Assembly (NCBI RefSeq): GCF_036324505.1 | Contig: NC_086370.1 | Coordinates: forward strand, 2,557,953-2,621,952 | From: Eleginops maclovinus | Lineage: Eukaryota > Chordata > Actinopteri > Perciformes > Eleginopidae | Length of the DNA stretch: 64,000 bases | Direction of reading: 5' to 3' | Part shown: one piece after another, positions 35,665 through 48,409 of the stretch | How the letters are laid out: each line of letters starts with the position of its first letter | Numbering within the stretch: position 1 is the stretch's first letter | Notes under the pieces: generated by a model | The model's database searches: none | What the model was told of the DNA's origin: nothing | Seen by the model: the letters and a program-made list of their open reading frames with translations, nothing else | Position numbers and translations under genes: made by a program

Positions 35665-35830
35665 AAGGGCGGTGGTGGCAAAGTGATTAGGGCTGAGCAA
35701 GGCACCGTTCCTATTCTGCTCCCCGGGCGCTGTACATATGGCAGCCCACTGCTCCTAACACTAGGATGGGTCAATGGAGAATTCTCAAATTCCCCACGGG
35801 GGATTAATAAAAGTACATCTTTCAAATCGT
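35665..35830 (+). repeat. Retroposon tail repeat R3, copy 1
   Basis: Shares GAGCAAGGCACC, CTGCTCCC, GGCGC and GGGATTAATAAAAGTA, in order, with 61425-61690. The GGGATTAATAAAAGTA near the 3' end is typical of fish LINE/SINE 3' tails. Confidence 0.6.
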
Positions 35831-36180
35831 CTACACACATCAATGCCGATCCAGCCGTACCAATGTTCTTATACATCAACAACCTCGCTTTGTGCAATGA
35901 GAGACCACATTTAACGTAATAAGCAACTTGATGCCAGCTATGCATTTTTAAGAATATACAAATCATGGGACTGGTGTTATCTTATCACCACTTTTTAGAA
36001 TCATCTTGATTTCAGAGAACGAAAATAAATACATACTAACAACATGAATGCACAATTCCCCTCTGTGCATACTTCCCAAACCAGAAATATGCAGTTAAAC
36101 AACAGAGTGTGGTCACCAGGTGTATCCTCTTAAAGAGGGTGGCAACATTAACATTAATTCCAACCACACTGACTCACAGC

Positions 36181-36226
36181 AGGGTGTGAGTGGCACTGAC
36201 AGCAGGGTGTGAGTGGCACTGACAGC
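36181..36226. repeat. 23-bp tandem duplication
   Basis: The unit starting AGGGTGTGAGTGGCACTGAC occurs twice without mismatch, followed by a few bases of a third. Confidence 0.9.
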
Positions 36227-36703
36227 AGCACTCGTGATTTTTTATTCTTGAGGTACTGACTATTCTGAATCTACAGTTTTAGCATTTTGTTTTCAATCCT
36301 CACTTAATGTTGCTAGAAACAGCAACACATTTCCAGAGACCTTCGATGTTCAACTCGGGCATGACATTTCAAAGTGCAATTTTAAAACACCAACTTGTGT
36401 TTTTTTCAAACTAATTAAAAAGTTAATTGTGGAAATGATAACAAGACGATATGAAATTATTTTTGAAACCCAATATGTATCCTTGCACCAAATCTCAGTT
36501 CAAGTCATTTTCAACAACACTCTAGTCCCTAGATCAGCATCACATGCATGAAAGGAATACTCATTATGTACAAGCTTTCTGTACTTTAATTTCAAAAGCC
36601 AATAACTACATATTTTCTAAGTGTATCAATTGTCCAAATCAAATGATCATCTGGTCTAACATGAACAAAAAGAGGCCACAGCCGACGCGTTAGATGGACT
36701 CAC

Positions 36704-36850
36704 CGTGTGCTGCTGCCTCAGAAAGCCGGGGCGCGATGTGTCCTGCTCGGTGTATCACTGCTGCTCTGTCAGGCGAGATGGGATGGCTCAGCCTGTTAAA
36801 TGCCATCAGCCAGCAGAACAGGTTAGGTTGCATCAGTACCGCCTCTGTGA
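36704..36850 (-). promoter_or_regulatory. Candidate non-coding first exon/promoter of the AHNAK-like gene
   Basis: A GC-rich island relative to its surroundings (CGCGCCCCGGC and ACGCGT are visible). On the minus strand it ends CAGCACACG|GTGAGT, a strong splice donor. It would splice to the acceptor at 34893. The upstream boundary is unknown. Confidence 0.35.
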
Positions 36851-38420
36851 GTCCCCCCTTTTCCCCTTACAACACACACACACACTCCCACACATGCACA
36901 CACACACACACGCCTCAAATTCAAACTATGTCACAGAGAGTGTGTCGCAGTCCTTCTGGCAGCCGAAACCTGACTAGAGAACTCAAAGGAGAACCACACC
37001 ACTCCTTCCTAACAGGACTAACCAGGTTTACAAAGACAAACACATAGCAACCCTGACACACACTTACACTTCACTCACAGACTTCATCTGACATCTGACT
37101 TTAATGTTTCAAACATATTAAATACATTTTTGCTGTTATAATGATGCCTCATTTTTGTGAGATTTGAGGTTATTTTGACATTTCTTAAGTTTTCGTGTCC
37201 TGAGAGTGGCCTTAGAGAGAAAAATATTGCATATTGAGGACATGGTTCATGCACACAAATTAGATCTCATAAGCAAAATATTGTAATTGTCCTCACTCCT
37301 AATTTAACTGACTCACCCAACATTTTGATTTATTCTTGGATACAAATGAAATGGTGAAATAATATTGGCCCCTGACTAAGGTCCTTTTGCTTTAGCCTGC
37401 GGATGAGTTATCAAGACATGATGACAAGTCTGCTTCGCAAAGGTTATTGTTCATTGAGAGGCCATGAAAAAGCTGATGGTTACAGTGGAGGCTCTCTGTT
37501 AATGCACACAAAGGAACTGAAACATTGGAAAGATTTAGTGTACTTAAGGCCTTTGAATTGTGCCTCAACTTATATATTTAGCTTCCTCTCTGTAGTAGTT
37601 TTACAGATCGTACAGTGTTTTTGATGAGTTTTGCCAATTACTGCGTTTTTATTCATTTCAGTACATTATGTAAAGTTGCAGAGATTCATGTCTGCTTTTA
37701 TAGCTCGTTCTGTCGTGGAGCACACTTCGCAAATCAATCAGCGTTTGTTACCGCACTAGTTTTTAACAACAAAAAGAGCGGACATGATCATCATGTTTCA
37801 TATACCTACCCCCTGATTTTCATACCATAGTAATATGCATGTATGCAACAGCTTACAGGACTGTCACAGAATCACGTTCAAAAATCGAATACACCACAGC
37901 TCATTGTAAAGTGCAACAATTTAAATAAAATGCTTCAGAAAGGATTTATTGTGACTAAACGTAGTACAAAGCTTTTTAAATATAGAATGTAGGATATTTT
38001 ATTCCAGATTGAACTACCTTATTATCTAGTTTATGAAGTGGTTCAGTCAAACACCTATAACAGCAGTACTGCTTATTATTATTAATAATAATAATAATGA
38101 TTCACTAACATGGGGAATACTGCATGCAACCTACTTCTACTTCATGTCATTTGCGTTTATTCTTCTGTTAATATGTTTACTGTTTAAGATATAATGACCA
38201 TATAAGGTATTACCGATTTCTATAATCTTATTTTATACATTCCACTTTCCATTTCAACAGTTTTTCAGTTTCATGCATCAAAAAGAATATAATATAGCCA
38301 GCAGAGCAGTTAATATGTATAATGCTAAAATGTTTAAAGTGTGTGTGGAGAAATATCCAGTAATCTGTTCAAAGATTATACTTTGTTGCTATGCTGCATG
38401 TATCTGAATTTAAACATCTG
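36851..38420. other. Intergenic, nothing coding recognised
   Basis: Contains a short (CA)n stretch near 36876-36912 and a (TTA)-rich run near 38075-38100. The ORFs are isolated and without motifs. Confidence 0.4.
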
Positions 38421-38429
38421 TTCTTTTAC

Positions 38430-38518
38430 TTCTGATGCATGCCTTTCTGTAAAGCACTTTGAGCTGCATGTCATGTATGAAAAGTGATATATAAATAAAG
38501 CTTTATTATTATTATTAT
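38430..38518 (+). mobile_element. L2-type LINE 3' tail
   Basis: GTAAAGCACTTTGAGCTGCA, then GAAAAGTGATATATAAATAAAG and (TTA)n is the standard 3' end of fish L2-like LINEs. Only the terminal ~90 bp are present. Confidence 0.7.
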
Positions 38519-39172
38519 TTTTATAGAAATAAGACCTGTCCTCCTGGTGACCTGGTAAAACTACAACCTCTGTTGAGTTAATGCAGAAACATTAACGGGT
38601 GTGTTGGTTAAACCCTGTGCTAAATTAGCTTTTGTTTTGTTGTGTGGCATTTCAGTTATTTTGATACAATATTGCTTCGATATCGTCTTCAGTGTGAAGC
38701 GTACCGAGCCCTGCTGCATGAGTCACTACCCAACCCATCCAACCAATTAATACAATGTGATGACTGTGCGGGAGGGAATCAAAAGGGTGTGGTCAGTGTG
38801 AGACAAAAGCTGAACGGTGCGCCACAGAAACTGCAAAGTTACCATGTGAGAGGGTTATCGAGGAGGCTTTTCAGGAAGTCATTGTGCTTGAGAAAGACAC
38901 TAACTGACATAAAATCCATCCTCCACCGAGAGGTCACAGAACACTGATGAGACAGACAGGAGGTCCCTTCCACATGGAGAATAACATCAACTTTAATCAG
39001 CTTTTGAGTTACAAAAAAGGGAGTAATGTTAATGTCAGCTTAGCAGCATTTGTCAGCTATAGAAGAATTGTCTCATTTTGATAATGAGAGTTTAGAGCCC
39101 AAAGAGGCCGGCCTGTTACTTCGTGATGTCACTATATTACAGAAGCAAACAAAGGAGTCCAATGGAGACGTT

Positions 39173-39450
39173 TCAGGCGAGGGGGGGGGGGGGGGGGACA
39201 CAGGGATTTTACATGCACACAAACCTAGAGAACACACTACAGGAAAGGGATCACCCCCAAAATCATATTAGCACCCATTTTAAGCGACCAACCTCAGAAA
39301 TAATCTGTTGCCAAACTGCAGGTTGTTCCAAAACAAATTATTAACATGAAGTTATTTACTTCTAAAAAATGTATGGGAAGACCAAAAAGCAAGTTAGACT
39401 GCACCAATGTTCTTCCAAATCCTTTTAAAGAAAGGCTGATCATTAAGCAG
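39173..39450 (+). repeat. Dispersed repeat R4, copy 1
   Basis: A G run (39181-39197) followed by ACATGCACACAAACCTAGAG, TTGCCAAACTGCAGGT and AAAATGTATGGGA. The same order recurs at 42005-42310, and the region opposite 53560-53990 carries the reverse complement of its first half. Confidence 0.7.
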
Positions 39451-39921
39451 ATTAACAACATGGAGTTAAAATGAGTGGAGGGTTGTATCTGCAGCAGGAC
39501 ACACACCTCAGGCAGAAATGACCAGGTGTGGGGATGCTGTTTACAAAAATGAGCAGATATACCCCGCTATCTCACAAACACAGGACTGTGTAAGTCATTC
39601 AGAGAAAATGACTTACTCAGTATTGAAGGCAAAGGTCATCCTGAACCCCCCCACTGCCCCAGGCTGCAACTACTTGGGTGTGACGATTGAAGAATCCAAT
39701 TAGCACGTGTATGCCCACATGGACTTTGACAGGTGAGTGAATTTAAACAATTTGAGAGTTGGGTTTCTGTCCTCCCAGATCCCCAGGCAGAGGACTTTTG
39801 TTCAGATGGAGGAATGTGCCATCGCTGCCTCCCTTTCGCTAGCTGCAGATAAAACACAGAGAAGCTTCCATATTGAAAGGGCTTTGAGATATCAATGCTA
39901 TTTCATCATATCACACGTGTG

Positions 39922-40450
39922 CAGTGTCACAAAAAGTACTCGGATCCTTTACTTTAGCAAAAGTGCAAATACTAAGGACTTAAAATACTCCATCACAAGT
40001 AAAACTTCTGATTGCGAAATGTTACTCAAGTAAAAGTAGAAAAGCATTAGCATCAACATGTATTTAAAGTAAAAGTACTCATTCTGCACAATGGCCTATT
40101 TCAGTGTAATATAAAGTATTATCAGCTAAATGTACTTTGAGTACTACTAGAATTACTTGTTATGGAGAAGTGATGTTTCACAGTATTATATTATTATGGT
40201 TATTGAATTCACCTGTTTATAGAGCATCTTAGTATTATATTCTGTCAATGCGGACCAAATTCACATATTAGAAATACTGTGTGGATTAGTAGTACAGTAC
40301 TGCATTTTATCATATCGGCGTTTAAGTGTTAAAATAAAGGTAGTGGAATAAAAGGTACAATATCTGCCTTTTGTGGATTAGTATGTAAGGAAGTATAATG
40401 TTGCAATAAATGGAAATACTCAAGTAAAGCTACTTTCCACCGCTGCACTG
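39922..40450 (+). mobile_element. Diverged member of the hAT-N family of 14.5 kb
   Basis: Shares AAAAGTACTC, TACTCAAGTAAAAGTAGAAAAGC and AATACTCAAGTAAAGCTACTTT with the nest at 14.3-16.0 kb. It starts CAGTG and ends CACTG. No matching target duplication found. Confidence 0.5.
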
Positions 40451-41375
40451 TAACTATTAATGTTGAACAGTATGCGGTATCCTGCATAACAACAATGTCA
40501 GGGCCCTACCTTTTATTTGAAAACGTCTACAAATGTGTGATATTGTCAAATAAGATTTGCCACCACAGCCAGGTCTGAAGCATGGCTCTTGAAGCCACTT
40601 CACTCGTTATACATCCAGTCTCACATTTGATCAATAATTCATCTTCACTTAACAAACTACTAGCACATTCATCCCTTTTTTTAACGAATAGCACGATGGA
40701 GTCTTTGTAATTCACACACTAAACTCTCTCAGCTTTGAGTGTGGCCATTGATCTAAAAATGTACGCCTTCTATCTCGTTGTGTGAGTCAGTTTGAAGATA
40801 CATTATTAGCTTAGTGTACAACATTGATCGTTTTTCCACACAATTTGACTGAGTTTTCAAAAATATGATGCCGAACTCCCTGTTCTAATTTTGATGATAG
40901 ACATTAGATTAGATGCGACCTTTACTTGTTGTGTTATATTTACTGCATTTCAGAGAAAATATTGTATTCCTTCACATTTATTGTACAGCTATGTAAAGAA
41001 ATAGAAGGCTGTGCAGACCCTATCTGATGAGACAGGAGGTCAGGTAGAAATATGTGTTCCATCAAACTATGTACTACTGATGAAAACAGGATATGTTGCC
41101 CCAAACAGGAAGTGCAGAGGGAGAGGGATGTGTGTCAAGCACAACCCTAATGAGACACCGTAGTAATCACAAGCGTGGCTTTAAGGATTAATACAAAATA
41201 TTTGATTCATTTCAAATGTGATGCTGAATGACCTAAGTGTATAATAAGTAAGCAGAACGTTTTCCATCCAAACCCTGCTGAAACAATTAATCACAAGGAG
41301 ACAATCATCCAAAAAAACGTTCCTAAAGAACTGCACTTGCTAGTTTGATTTATTCAAATCGTCATGACTTGACGT

Positions 41376-41775
41376 AATAACTAAGTACATTTACTCAAGT
41401 ACTAAAGTCAGAAATTGAGGGACTTTTTTATTTTCACATTTTGCTACTTTATTCTTTTAACTTTACATTTTGTAGGCAAATGTTGTCATTTTAACTCCAC
41501 TACATTTATTTCACATATTTACTAGTTACTAGTTACGAAATGTAAATCGACACACATTATTATATGTTTGTATAGGTTAGGGTATCTAGTGTATAAAGAA
41601 ATTCAGATAGATCCCATCCTTTAGCAAGTGCACCGTTGAATTGGTGAATACTTAAATGCACTTATTGTTTTAATATATTTAATAAAATACTTTAAAATAT
41701 TTGTATGGTGCTTAAAATGGCCATTTTGCACAATGCATACTTTTACTTTTTGTACTTTAAGTATTTTTTTTTTTA
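41376..41775 (-). mobile_element. Partial hAT-N family copy, reverse orientation
   Basis: AAGTACATTTACTCAAGTACT at the left and AATGCATACTTTTACTTTTTG towards the right match the reverse orientation of the same family. Ends are decayed. Confidence 0.5.
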
Positions 41776-42004
41776 TGTTTCAATCCAAACAGCTGGATCT
41801 ATAGGCATGAACTTTGTGTCACCAGGCTGTATGAAGCCCTGCGACAGACAGACAGCTTGTAGTCTCACATCTGTGACATGTATATACTGAACATACTGTA
41901 CATAACATGACAGGAGACACGACTGGTGTCTGAAGCTGCACCGTCTGAAAGTAGTTTAGATTTTCTTTCGCAACAATCTTGGATTTAACTTTTGTTTTCA
42001 GGTG

Positions 42005-42310
42005 TATATCGGGGGGGGACTCCCTCTTGAGGGAACACAAGGATTTTAGCCTTTGCAGACCATTTACATGCACACAAACCTATAGAACACACTACAGGAG
42101 AGGCCTCTTTGTAAAACAAGCAACCTCAAAAAGGATTTATTGCCAAACTGCAGGTAGTTCAAAATGTTTTTTAAAAATGTATGGGAGACCAAAAGGCAAG
42201 TAGATGGCACCGATGCTCGACCATGACCATATTTCTGATTTGGGATCTCGGATTAACCTTGTATTTTAAGATGTATAAGAGAGGATGATCATTTAGCACA
42301 TTCAACAACA
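42005..42310 (+). repeat. Dispersed repeat R4, copy 2
   Basis: Matches 39173-39450 and retains the additional GGGGACTCCCTCTTGAGGG segment that also appears, inverted, at 53640-53680. No coding capacity. Confidence 0.7.
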
Positions 42311-42399
42311 TCCTGTCCTACAACACGGAATATACTTATGTATATACGTATATACGTATATATACATATATACGTAGGCCTATACATACAGTATATATA

Positions 42400-42650
42400 A
42401 TATGTGCCTTTTTATGCTGCTGTTGCCGTGTGCCGAACTTATTTGGTTTTCTACTTATTTCTTTGTTTTCATGTTCATGTATTGTACCTAGCACAAATAC
42501 TTTGTTAATTTAGTTTTCTAATTTTATCTTTTGGCTGTTTATATTTTCATTTTTATTTTGTATGCGTAGGGTGGACTAGCAAAGTAAGATTTTCATTGTA
42601 CAGTGTTTTACTGTGCATATGACAATAAATATCTTGAATCTTGAAACTTT
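42400..42650 (+). mobile_element. LINE 3' end
   Basis: Ends GTAAGATTTTCATTGTACAG, then CTGTGCATATGACAATAAA and TCTTGAATCTTGAA, the same tail type as at 12690-12772. A TA/CG-rich microsatellite (about 42335-42400) lies just before it. Confidence 0.65.
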
Positions 42651-42719
42651 AATACTTTAGATTTTCTTTTGCAACGATCTTGGATTTTGTGAAATACATA
42701 ACCAACTTGTTTTTACTGT

Positions 42720-43262
42720 AATATAACCATCCAGGTTCTGTACCAGAGTGAAGTGTTGGAGGTGTTTATGTTCGTACACGTCTGGAGCCGACAGCTGTAC
42801 TCAAAAACATGGCTCCTGGATTCATGTTTCAGTCCCTGCCTCTGCTTCAGGTCCAAACTTGTGCCTTTTTAATGAATACCTGTGGAACAGTCTCAGCAGG
42901 CTGGGGTCTACCAAACAAAGAAGCATCCATAAACACAGAAAACTCGCCTCCTATATCCTGTTGCAACAGCACACATGTTGTGGTTGCGTCACTCAAGCTA
43001 ACTAGTCGGCCAAAGGTTCTGCAGCAGGGTTTTGTCGTCCAGCCGGTGAACTGCATTCTCTTCATAGCTGCCCTTCTTCTCAGTTCAAAGCAAAATTCTT
43101 CCTCTATCAGTTCTGAGCTGCATCATGCTCCAGGGGTGGGTGGGAGGAGTATGGGTGGTGGGTTGTGTCTATCGTGGGCAGATTCCGCAGCTATGGCGCT
43201 GTGTTATGCTCTCAACTGTAATGACAAAGCTTTTTTAATTGACTACTACCCTGATCTGTAGC
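42720..43262. other. Unassigned stretch with a 150-aa ORF
   Basis: A plus-strand ORF at 42809-43261 (150 aa) and an opposing 72-aa ORF show no motif, signal or family that I recognise. Low-complexity-free sequence but unconvincing codon pattern. More likely part of a repeat than a gene. Confidence 0.3.
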
Positions 43263-43388
43263 ACTGACTCATCTGAGACAGCATGGTAGGATTTAGAGAT
43301 TTACGGCAAGCCTAATCATTATTTCTATAAAAGAAATAATAAAAACTGACATAACATTTAGCTATAGAGCTGTGACATTGCATGGGAA

Positions 43389-43789
43389 CTGTCAGGGGGA
43401 GCGAAGCAGGCAGGACCCAAGTGCAGCACAAGGAGGTGGAATAGCACGTTCAACAAAAAGTGAGCTTTTATTATAAAAAATAGCTGATAATAAAAAAAAC
43501 ATGGTTAGAGAAATCCAGGACATGAAAAAGACTTAACTTGATACATGAAGGACGACAACGAACTGACTAAGAACACAAAGGAAAGCACAACTAAATACAA
43601 AGGGACTTATCACAAGACAAGACACAGCTGGGGAGGGGAGGCAGAAAGACAGGGCAACAGGTGACAACAATGAAGCAATCAGACACAAGGAAACCAAAGA
43701 CAGGAAGTAAAGCTACACCAGACACAACGGAGGGCAAACATTTCAAAATAAAACAGGAAACTACAAACACAAAACAAGGATCTTGACAG
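43389..43789. repeat. Dispersed repeat R2, copy 2 (uninterrupted)
   Basis: Begins CTGTCAGGGGGAGC and ends GATCTTGACAG, so CTGTCA/TGACAG are inverted ends. Contains GACCCAAGTGCAGCACAAGG, then ACACAGCTGGGGAGGG, and corresponds to the outer parts of 22207-22942. Confidence 0.65.
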
Positions 43790-44222
43790 GAACCGAGGGT
43801 TTGAGTAACATGTTGTTTTTTATTTAGATCTGACCAAAAGAAAAACGTTTTTTGAGTTCTGAAATTATATTATTATATTGGTTAATATTAATCAAATTAA
43901 TGTTGGTTTGTATCAGTCCTGGCTTTTGGGAGGTTTTCTTTTGTGTTTTCTTTTGTGAGACCCAGCTTCTTTTGCAAGCAGGTGAATAATAGGTGTGTAC
44001 TGCTCAGGGGGAAAGTTGTCAGAAATAGCCAGCGAGGTCACTTTAAAACAAACATGCAGTCATTTATGAGATGAACATTTATTTTTACATTTGATGGGTT
44101 TTCAGTGAATGAGTCATTCCACCAAGATGTACGAGCACCACAGGAAGTGCTTCCTACCTGTGGCCTTCTTAACTCCTCCCTCGGAGTATCAGTCCATTTG
44201 CTGGCACTTTTTATCTTTTGAT

Positions 44223-45290
44223 AGATATGACTAGATAGATAGATAGATAGATGATATGACTTTTATTGATCCCAATTTGGGAAATTCTTTTGTTCCAGCA
44301 GCATTAGAAACATAGAGACAGTACAAAATGTACACAATAAGAAATAGTCAAATATAAGGATAAACAAAAACAAAAAAATGATTTACAAATCTAAAGAAAA
44401 AGAACGGGAAGTAAGAATGATATATACATAGAAGGATTAAACAGGATTAATAAACATTTAAATGAATGTGGATGTCCAGTGAGGTGTAAGTCCAGTGAAG
44501 CTATGAAGCAGAGACTTCTCTGCCAGCCAGAGGAGATTTATTAAAAAGAGTTATTGCCGTGGGCAGGAATGTTTTCCTGTGTCTGTCCTTGTTGCAGCGG
44601 AGCTGTATTAGCCTGTTAGAGAAGGAGCTCCGTTGACTGACCAGCTGCAGGTGGAGAGAATGGGTGGTGTTATCCAGGATGGACAGCAGCCTGTTGAGTG
44701 TCCTCCTCTCCGCCACAGCTTCAAAATTGTCCAGTTTAATGCCGATGACAGACCCAGCTTTCCTGATCAGTTTATTGATCCTGCTGGTGTCACCGGCTCT
44801 GATGCTGCTCCCCCAGCAGACCGCAGCGAAGAAGAGTGCACTGGCCACAACAGACTGGTAGAAGATCTCCAGCATCGTGCTGCACACGTTGAAGGATCTC
44901 AGCTTCCTCAGGAAATAGAGTCTGCTCATCCCCTTCTTGTACACAGAGTCAGTGTGGATCCTCCAGTTCAGTCCGTTGTCTAGGTGCACTCCAAGGTACT
45001 TGTAGTCCTCCACAGCAGCCACATCCTCTCCCAGAATGCAAAGGGGCTGCGGAGACGTCCTCTTCCTCCACAAGTCAATGACCGTCTCTCTGGTCTTGGC
45101 CACATTCAGAAGCAGATGATTTCTTCCCATCCACTCTACAAAATCACTCACCAGCCCTCTGTACTCCTCCTCCCGTCCATCCCTTAACACCCTACAACTG
45201 CAGAGTCATCAGAACATTTCTGCAGATGGCATGACTCTGAGTTGTATTTAAAGTCAGAGGTGTACAAGGTGAACAGGAAAGGAGACATTT
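44223..45290 (-). mobile_element. 5'-truncated LINE (Rex1/L2-like), copy A
   Basis: The minus-strand frame 45190-44501 (229 aa) is intact and matches the C-terminal half of a fish LINE polyprotein: NHLLLNVAKTRETVIDLWRK, YKYLGVHLDNGLNWR, GMSRLYFLRKLRSFNV, FFAAVCWGSSIRAGD and HRKTFLPTAITLFN. The start of the sequence (near 45290) is truncated just upstream of the catalytic box. The 3' end carries a GATCAATAAAAG-type terminus and a (TCTA)n tail at about 44228-44256. Confidence 0.82.
44501..45190 (-). pseudogene. LINE polyprotein C-terminal fragment
   Basis: A 229-aa open frame from the end of the RT domain to near the end of ORF2. It lacks endonuclease and RT catalytic motifs because of 5' truncation. 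The frame is free of stops, which indicates a young insertion. Confidence 0.78.
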
Positions 45291-45361
45291 TACTTTAATT
45301 CTTATGTTTATGCATCTTATTTGACCTTTTATTGCACATTCTTACTTCTTATAGAAAGTAG

Positions 45362-46010
45362 AATAAGATAAGATATACTTTATTAATCCGAAATTGGGAA
45401 ATGTTTTCATTGCAGCAGCATGTAAAACAAAGTACATTTTAAAAAATAAAAGAGTAGAACATTTTATTACACAATATTAACGTCTCAAAATAGAAGATAG
45501 AACAGAAATAAAAGAGTGAAATATAAAAGTTGACCATGAAGATACAAATCTGTAAACTATCTGACATAAAACCTTATTGACGGGCTTAATTACAGACAAC
45601 AAATTGGTAAAAGATCTCCAACATCTTGATGCACAACTTGAAGGATTTAAGCTTCCTCAGAAAGTAGAGTCGGCACACAACTTCTTGTACACAGCGTCTC
45701 TGTACTCCTCCTCCCATCCATCTCTTATATACCCTACTACTGCAGACTCATCTGAAAGCTTCTGCAGGTGGCATGACTCTGAGTTGTATTGAAAGTCAGT
45801 AGTGTATAACGTGAACAGGAAGGGAGACAGCACGGTCCCCTGTGGGGCTCCTGTACTACCAACTACCACATCAGATTGAACACTGCCCAGCCGGACATAC
45901 TGTGGCCTGTCTATGAGGTAGTTGGTAATCCAAGAGATGGTGGACGCGTTTACCCTCATAGCCTGCAGCTTGTCACTGAGTTTTAACACTTTTCTTGAAG
46001 GTGCAGCATT
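45362..46010 (-). mobile_element. LINE copy B of the same family, internally deleted
   Basis: The minus-strand frame 45989-45657 reads WITNYLIDRPQYVRLGS, GAPQGTVLSPFLFTLYTTDF, CHLQKLSDESAVVG and RDGWEEEYRDAV, then jumps directly to VYKKLCADSTF, skipping about 60 residues present in copy A. The catalytic pair reads SDES rather than SDDS. Same orientation as copy A and only ~70 bp from it. The 3' end has an AATAAAG-type terminus with a TATCTTATC-like tail. Confidence 0.78.
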
Positions 46011-46059
46011 TCTCCCTCAGGCCTTGAGGGATTTGAACCACATTAAGAGCCTCACATTG

Positions 46060-48400
46060 GGCTGGTTAGGGTTAGACAACATGTCGTTCAATCCAACTAC
46101 ATCAATGCTCTACGACCATCAGGTTGCCATGTGGAATAAGTTATTTCAAAGGTAATTCAACTTTGTGAATCAGTTGTATTTTATATGTCTGTTGTTTGAA
46201 TGTTCAGGCCACAGTAGTAGAGAACGTGCATACAGTATGCACCAAACCAGAACCCAGACACGAGATAACCTTGACATGTATCCTCGTTCTGAGGATGTGG
46301 TAAACAGATAGTCAGCCTATTGAAAGTGTCATTAGTAGGTGGAATGTAACGTATTTTCAGTTGTAAAACCATGCTATGCATTCCTATAATGAACTCAATT
46401 TAAAACTTGTTTTCCTTGGAGACATGTTATATCATGATGAATCCTTAATACAGTCCAATACTGTATATGTAACAAATGTAATACATATGTTTTGAAAATG
46501 ATGTAAGATGACTGGAACAACACCAGAAGTGAGAATTATCTACTCATTTTGCATGTCATAGCCTATTTACTAACTCAGTGCTGACATGTTGAAGGATCCT
46601 GTTATGTGTTGGAGTTAAAGAGAGGCGGTTTGTTTGCAGGCAGGGCCGACATACACAGCTCCAACACTTCTGTGCTTCCTGAAATTAGTCATGTCGGTTT
46701 TAACCAAACAATGTGAACTTTATAATGATCATATGACTGAATGTCTTTCTCTTATTCCGTTTAGTTTGCACAGCCCGGGGTCGGCTTCAATCAGTTAGTA
46801 GTACATGATTGATTCAGGATTGTTTGACATGGATATTGTGGTAACAACACAGTGTGGATCCATGAGGCAGGTGTTGATACAGTCTCTGCTGATTTCATGT
46901 GTTGAAAAGGGAATGCTGTCAAACTGCATTCCTACCTCACTGTGCAGCGGAGAGAGGCACAGATGTCTCACTGTCTCTACACCTGCTACACTGTCGAAAA
47001 CACACAGTACCTCTACCGTAACGAATTACATCCGCTCAATGAAATTCAATACAATAGGCATTCCAAGCATTCTGCATGTATTACCCAGCAGCACCTCTAC
47101 TTTCATAAGCATTCTACCAGAAACTGGGGAATCTTAAATCCATCATCATATCTGCGGCAGCATGAAGCAGGACGTTAAATAAACTAACCCTCCAACATGA
47201 AATAATTAAGAAATAATGAATGAACAGGTTAAATATCTCTTCAATGCAGCTCGGCCATAACATCTGTTTGTAGCATTACACCTTTGTTGATTTCTGATTG
47301 GAATACATGTGACCCTGACACTGCATGTTTCCTTATGAATGATAAACCTGCAGTGTTCCTGTGGCCTGATCACTTCTTATTGTGCAACAATTTTCACACC
47401 TCTTTTAATTACAGCCAGACAATGATGGGTGAAGCACAGCAAGTACTATCTTGCAAAAAATATACATTAATCCAGGAGCGATTTTGTTTAGCTCAGAAAG
47501 ATATCTTGTTTTATACTTGTGGCCTCCAGCATTGACATATGTCATTCAAGATGACATTCTCACATTTCTACACCCATAAGTCATGTCTTCATGCAGTATG
47601 GTGACAGACCAAATTGCAATTAAAGGAAATAGCAAAGAAGATAACCAGGATGTAGGACAAAACCACCTCAAATGTGCTGCTATTTTCTCTTCACCTGTCC
47701 TCAAAAGTATTGTGCTGTAGATTCTGTCCTTATTAGGAAATCCACGTGCTAGCTAGCAGTCAGGGAGGCTTGTGCAATAAGTTAACTTGGTTTAAAGACT
47801 GAAGCATCCCTGGTATCTGGATTAGCTCAGGCATTCTGCCTCAGAACTAAACTGTGGAATGACTAATGTAATAAAACTCATGTCAAACACATTCATCTTC
47901 TAAAAGTACAGAGAGGAGAGGTCCGCCTGCTCAGATGCTGCCCCTCGTCTGGTGAACAGAATGCTTCATTAGGTATGATTGCTCATTTAAAGCGAGACTT
48001 TGTGACTTTAAGGGCATTTTTTCATAGCAACATTAAATCGGTGTAGTTCAACTCCCGGTGTGGTTAGATGTTTTTTTAAGAAAAACCCCTTAAACCATTC
48101 CCTCCCACTCAAGAGCACCTGCTTGTTCTTATATTGACAAGAAATACAGCAACACTTATCTTACAGTTTGATCACGAGTGGAGCAAAAGTGAGCACTTTG
48201 TTCTAATCAAAATCTGTATTTCTTAGGAATGCACTGGAATTAATCCTTCGTTCTGTTTTTATTAGATAAAGGAAAAAACAGCTATTTCTTTCAAAAATGA
48301 AATGGTCTTGTTCTGAAGTCACCCATACATTTAATTGTAATTCTAGCGCCCCCAAACACTGGCTACGGGCCTGCTTTTTTTAAGGGCCTTTAAGAGTCTG
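46060..48400. other. Intergenic, nothing recognised
   Basis: AT-rich; ORFs at 46805-47178 and 47284-47535 have no motifs. No splice-consistent gene model. Confidence 0.4.
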
Positions 48401-48409
48401 TGTAGGCCG

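Larger units (their letters stand above)
34894..36703. other. Presumed first intron of the AHNAK-like gene
   Basis: Holds the LINE/SINE-type tail at about 35665-35830 and a 23-bp tandem duplication at 36181-36226. Otherwise nothing recognised. Confidence 0.4.

Noticed and set aside
38642..38947. 101-aa plus-strand ORF
   Set aside because: No recognised domain, no convincing splice partners, neighbours are repeats.
46805..47535. Cluster of 78-110-aa ORFs
   Set aside because: Codon pattern and content look random; no family or splice support.
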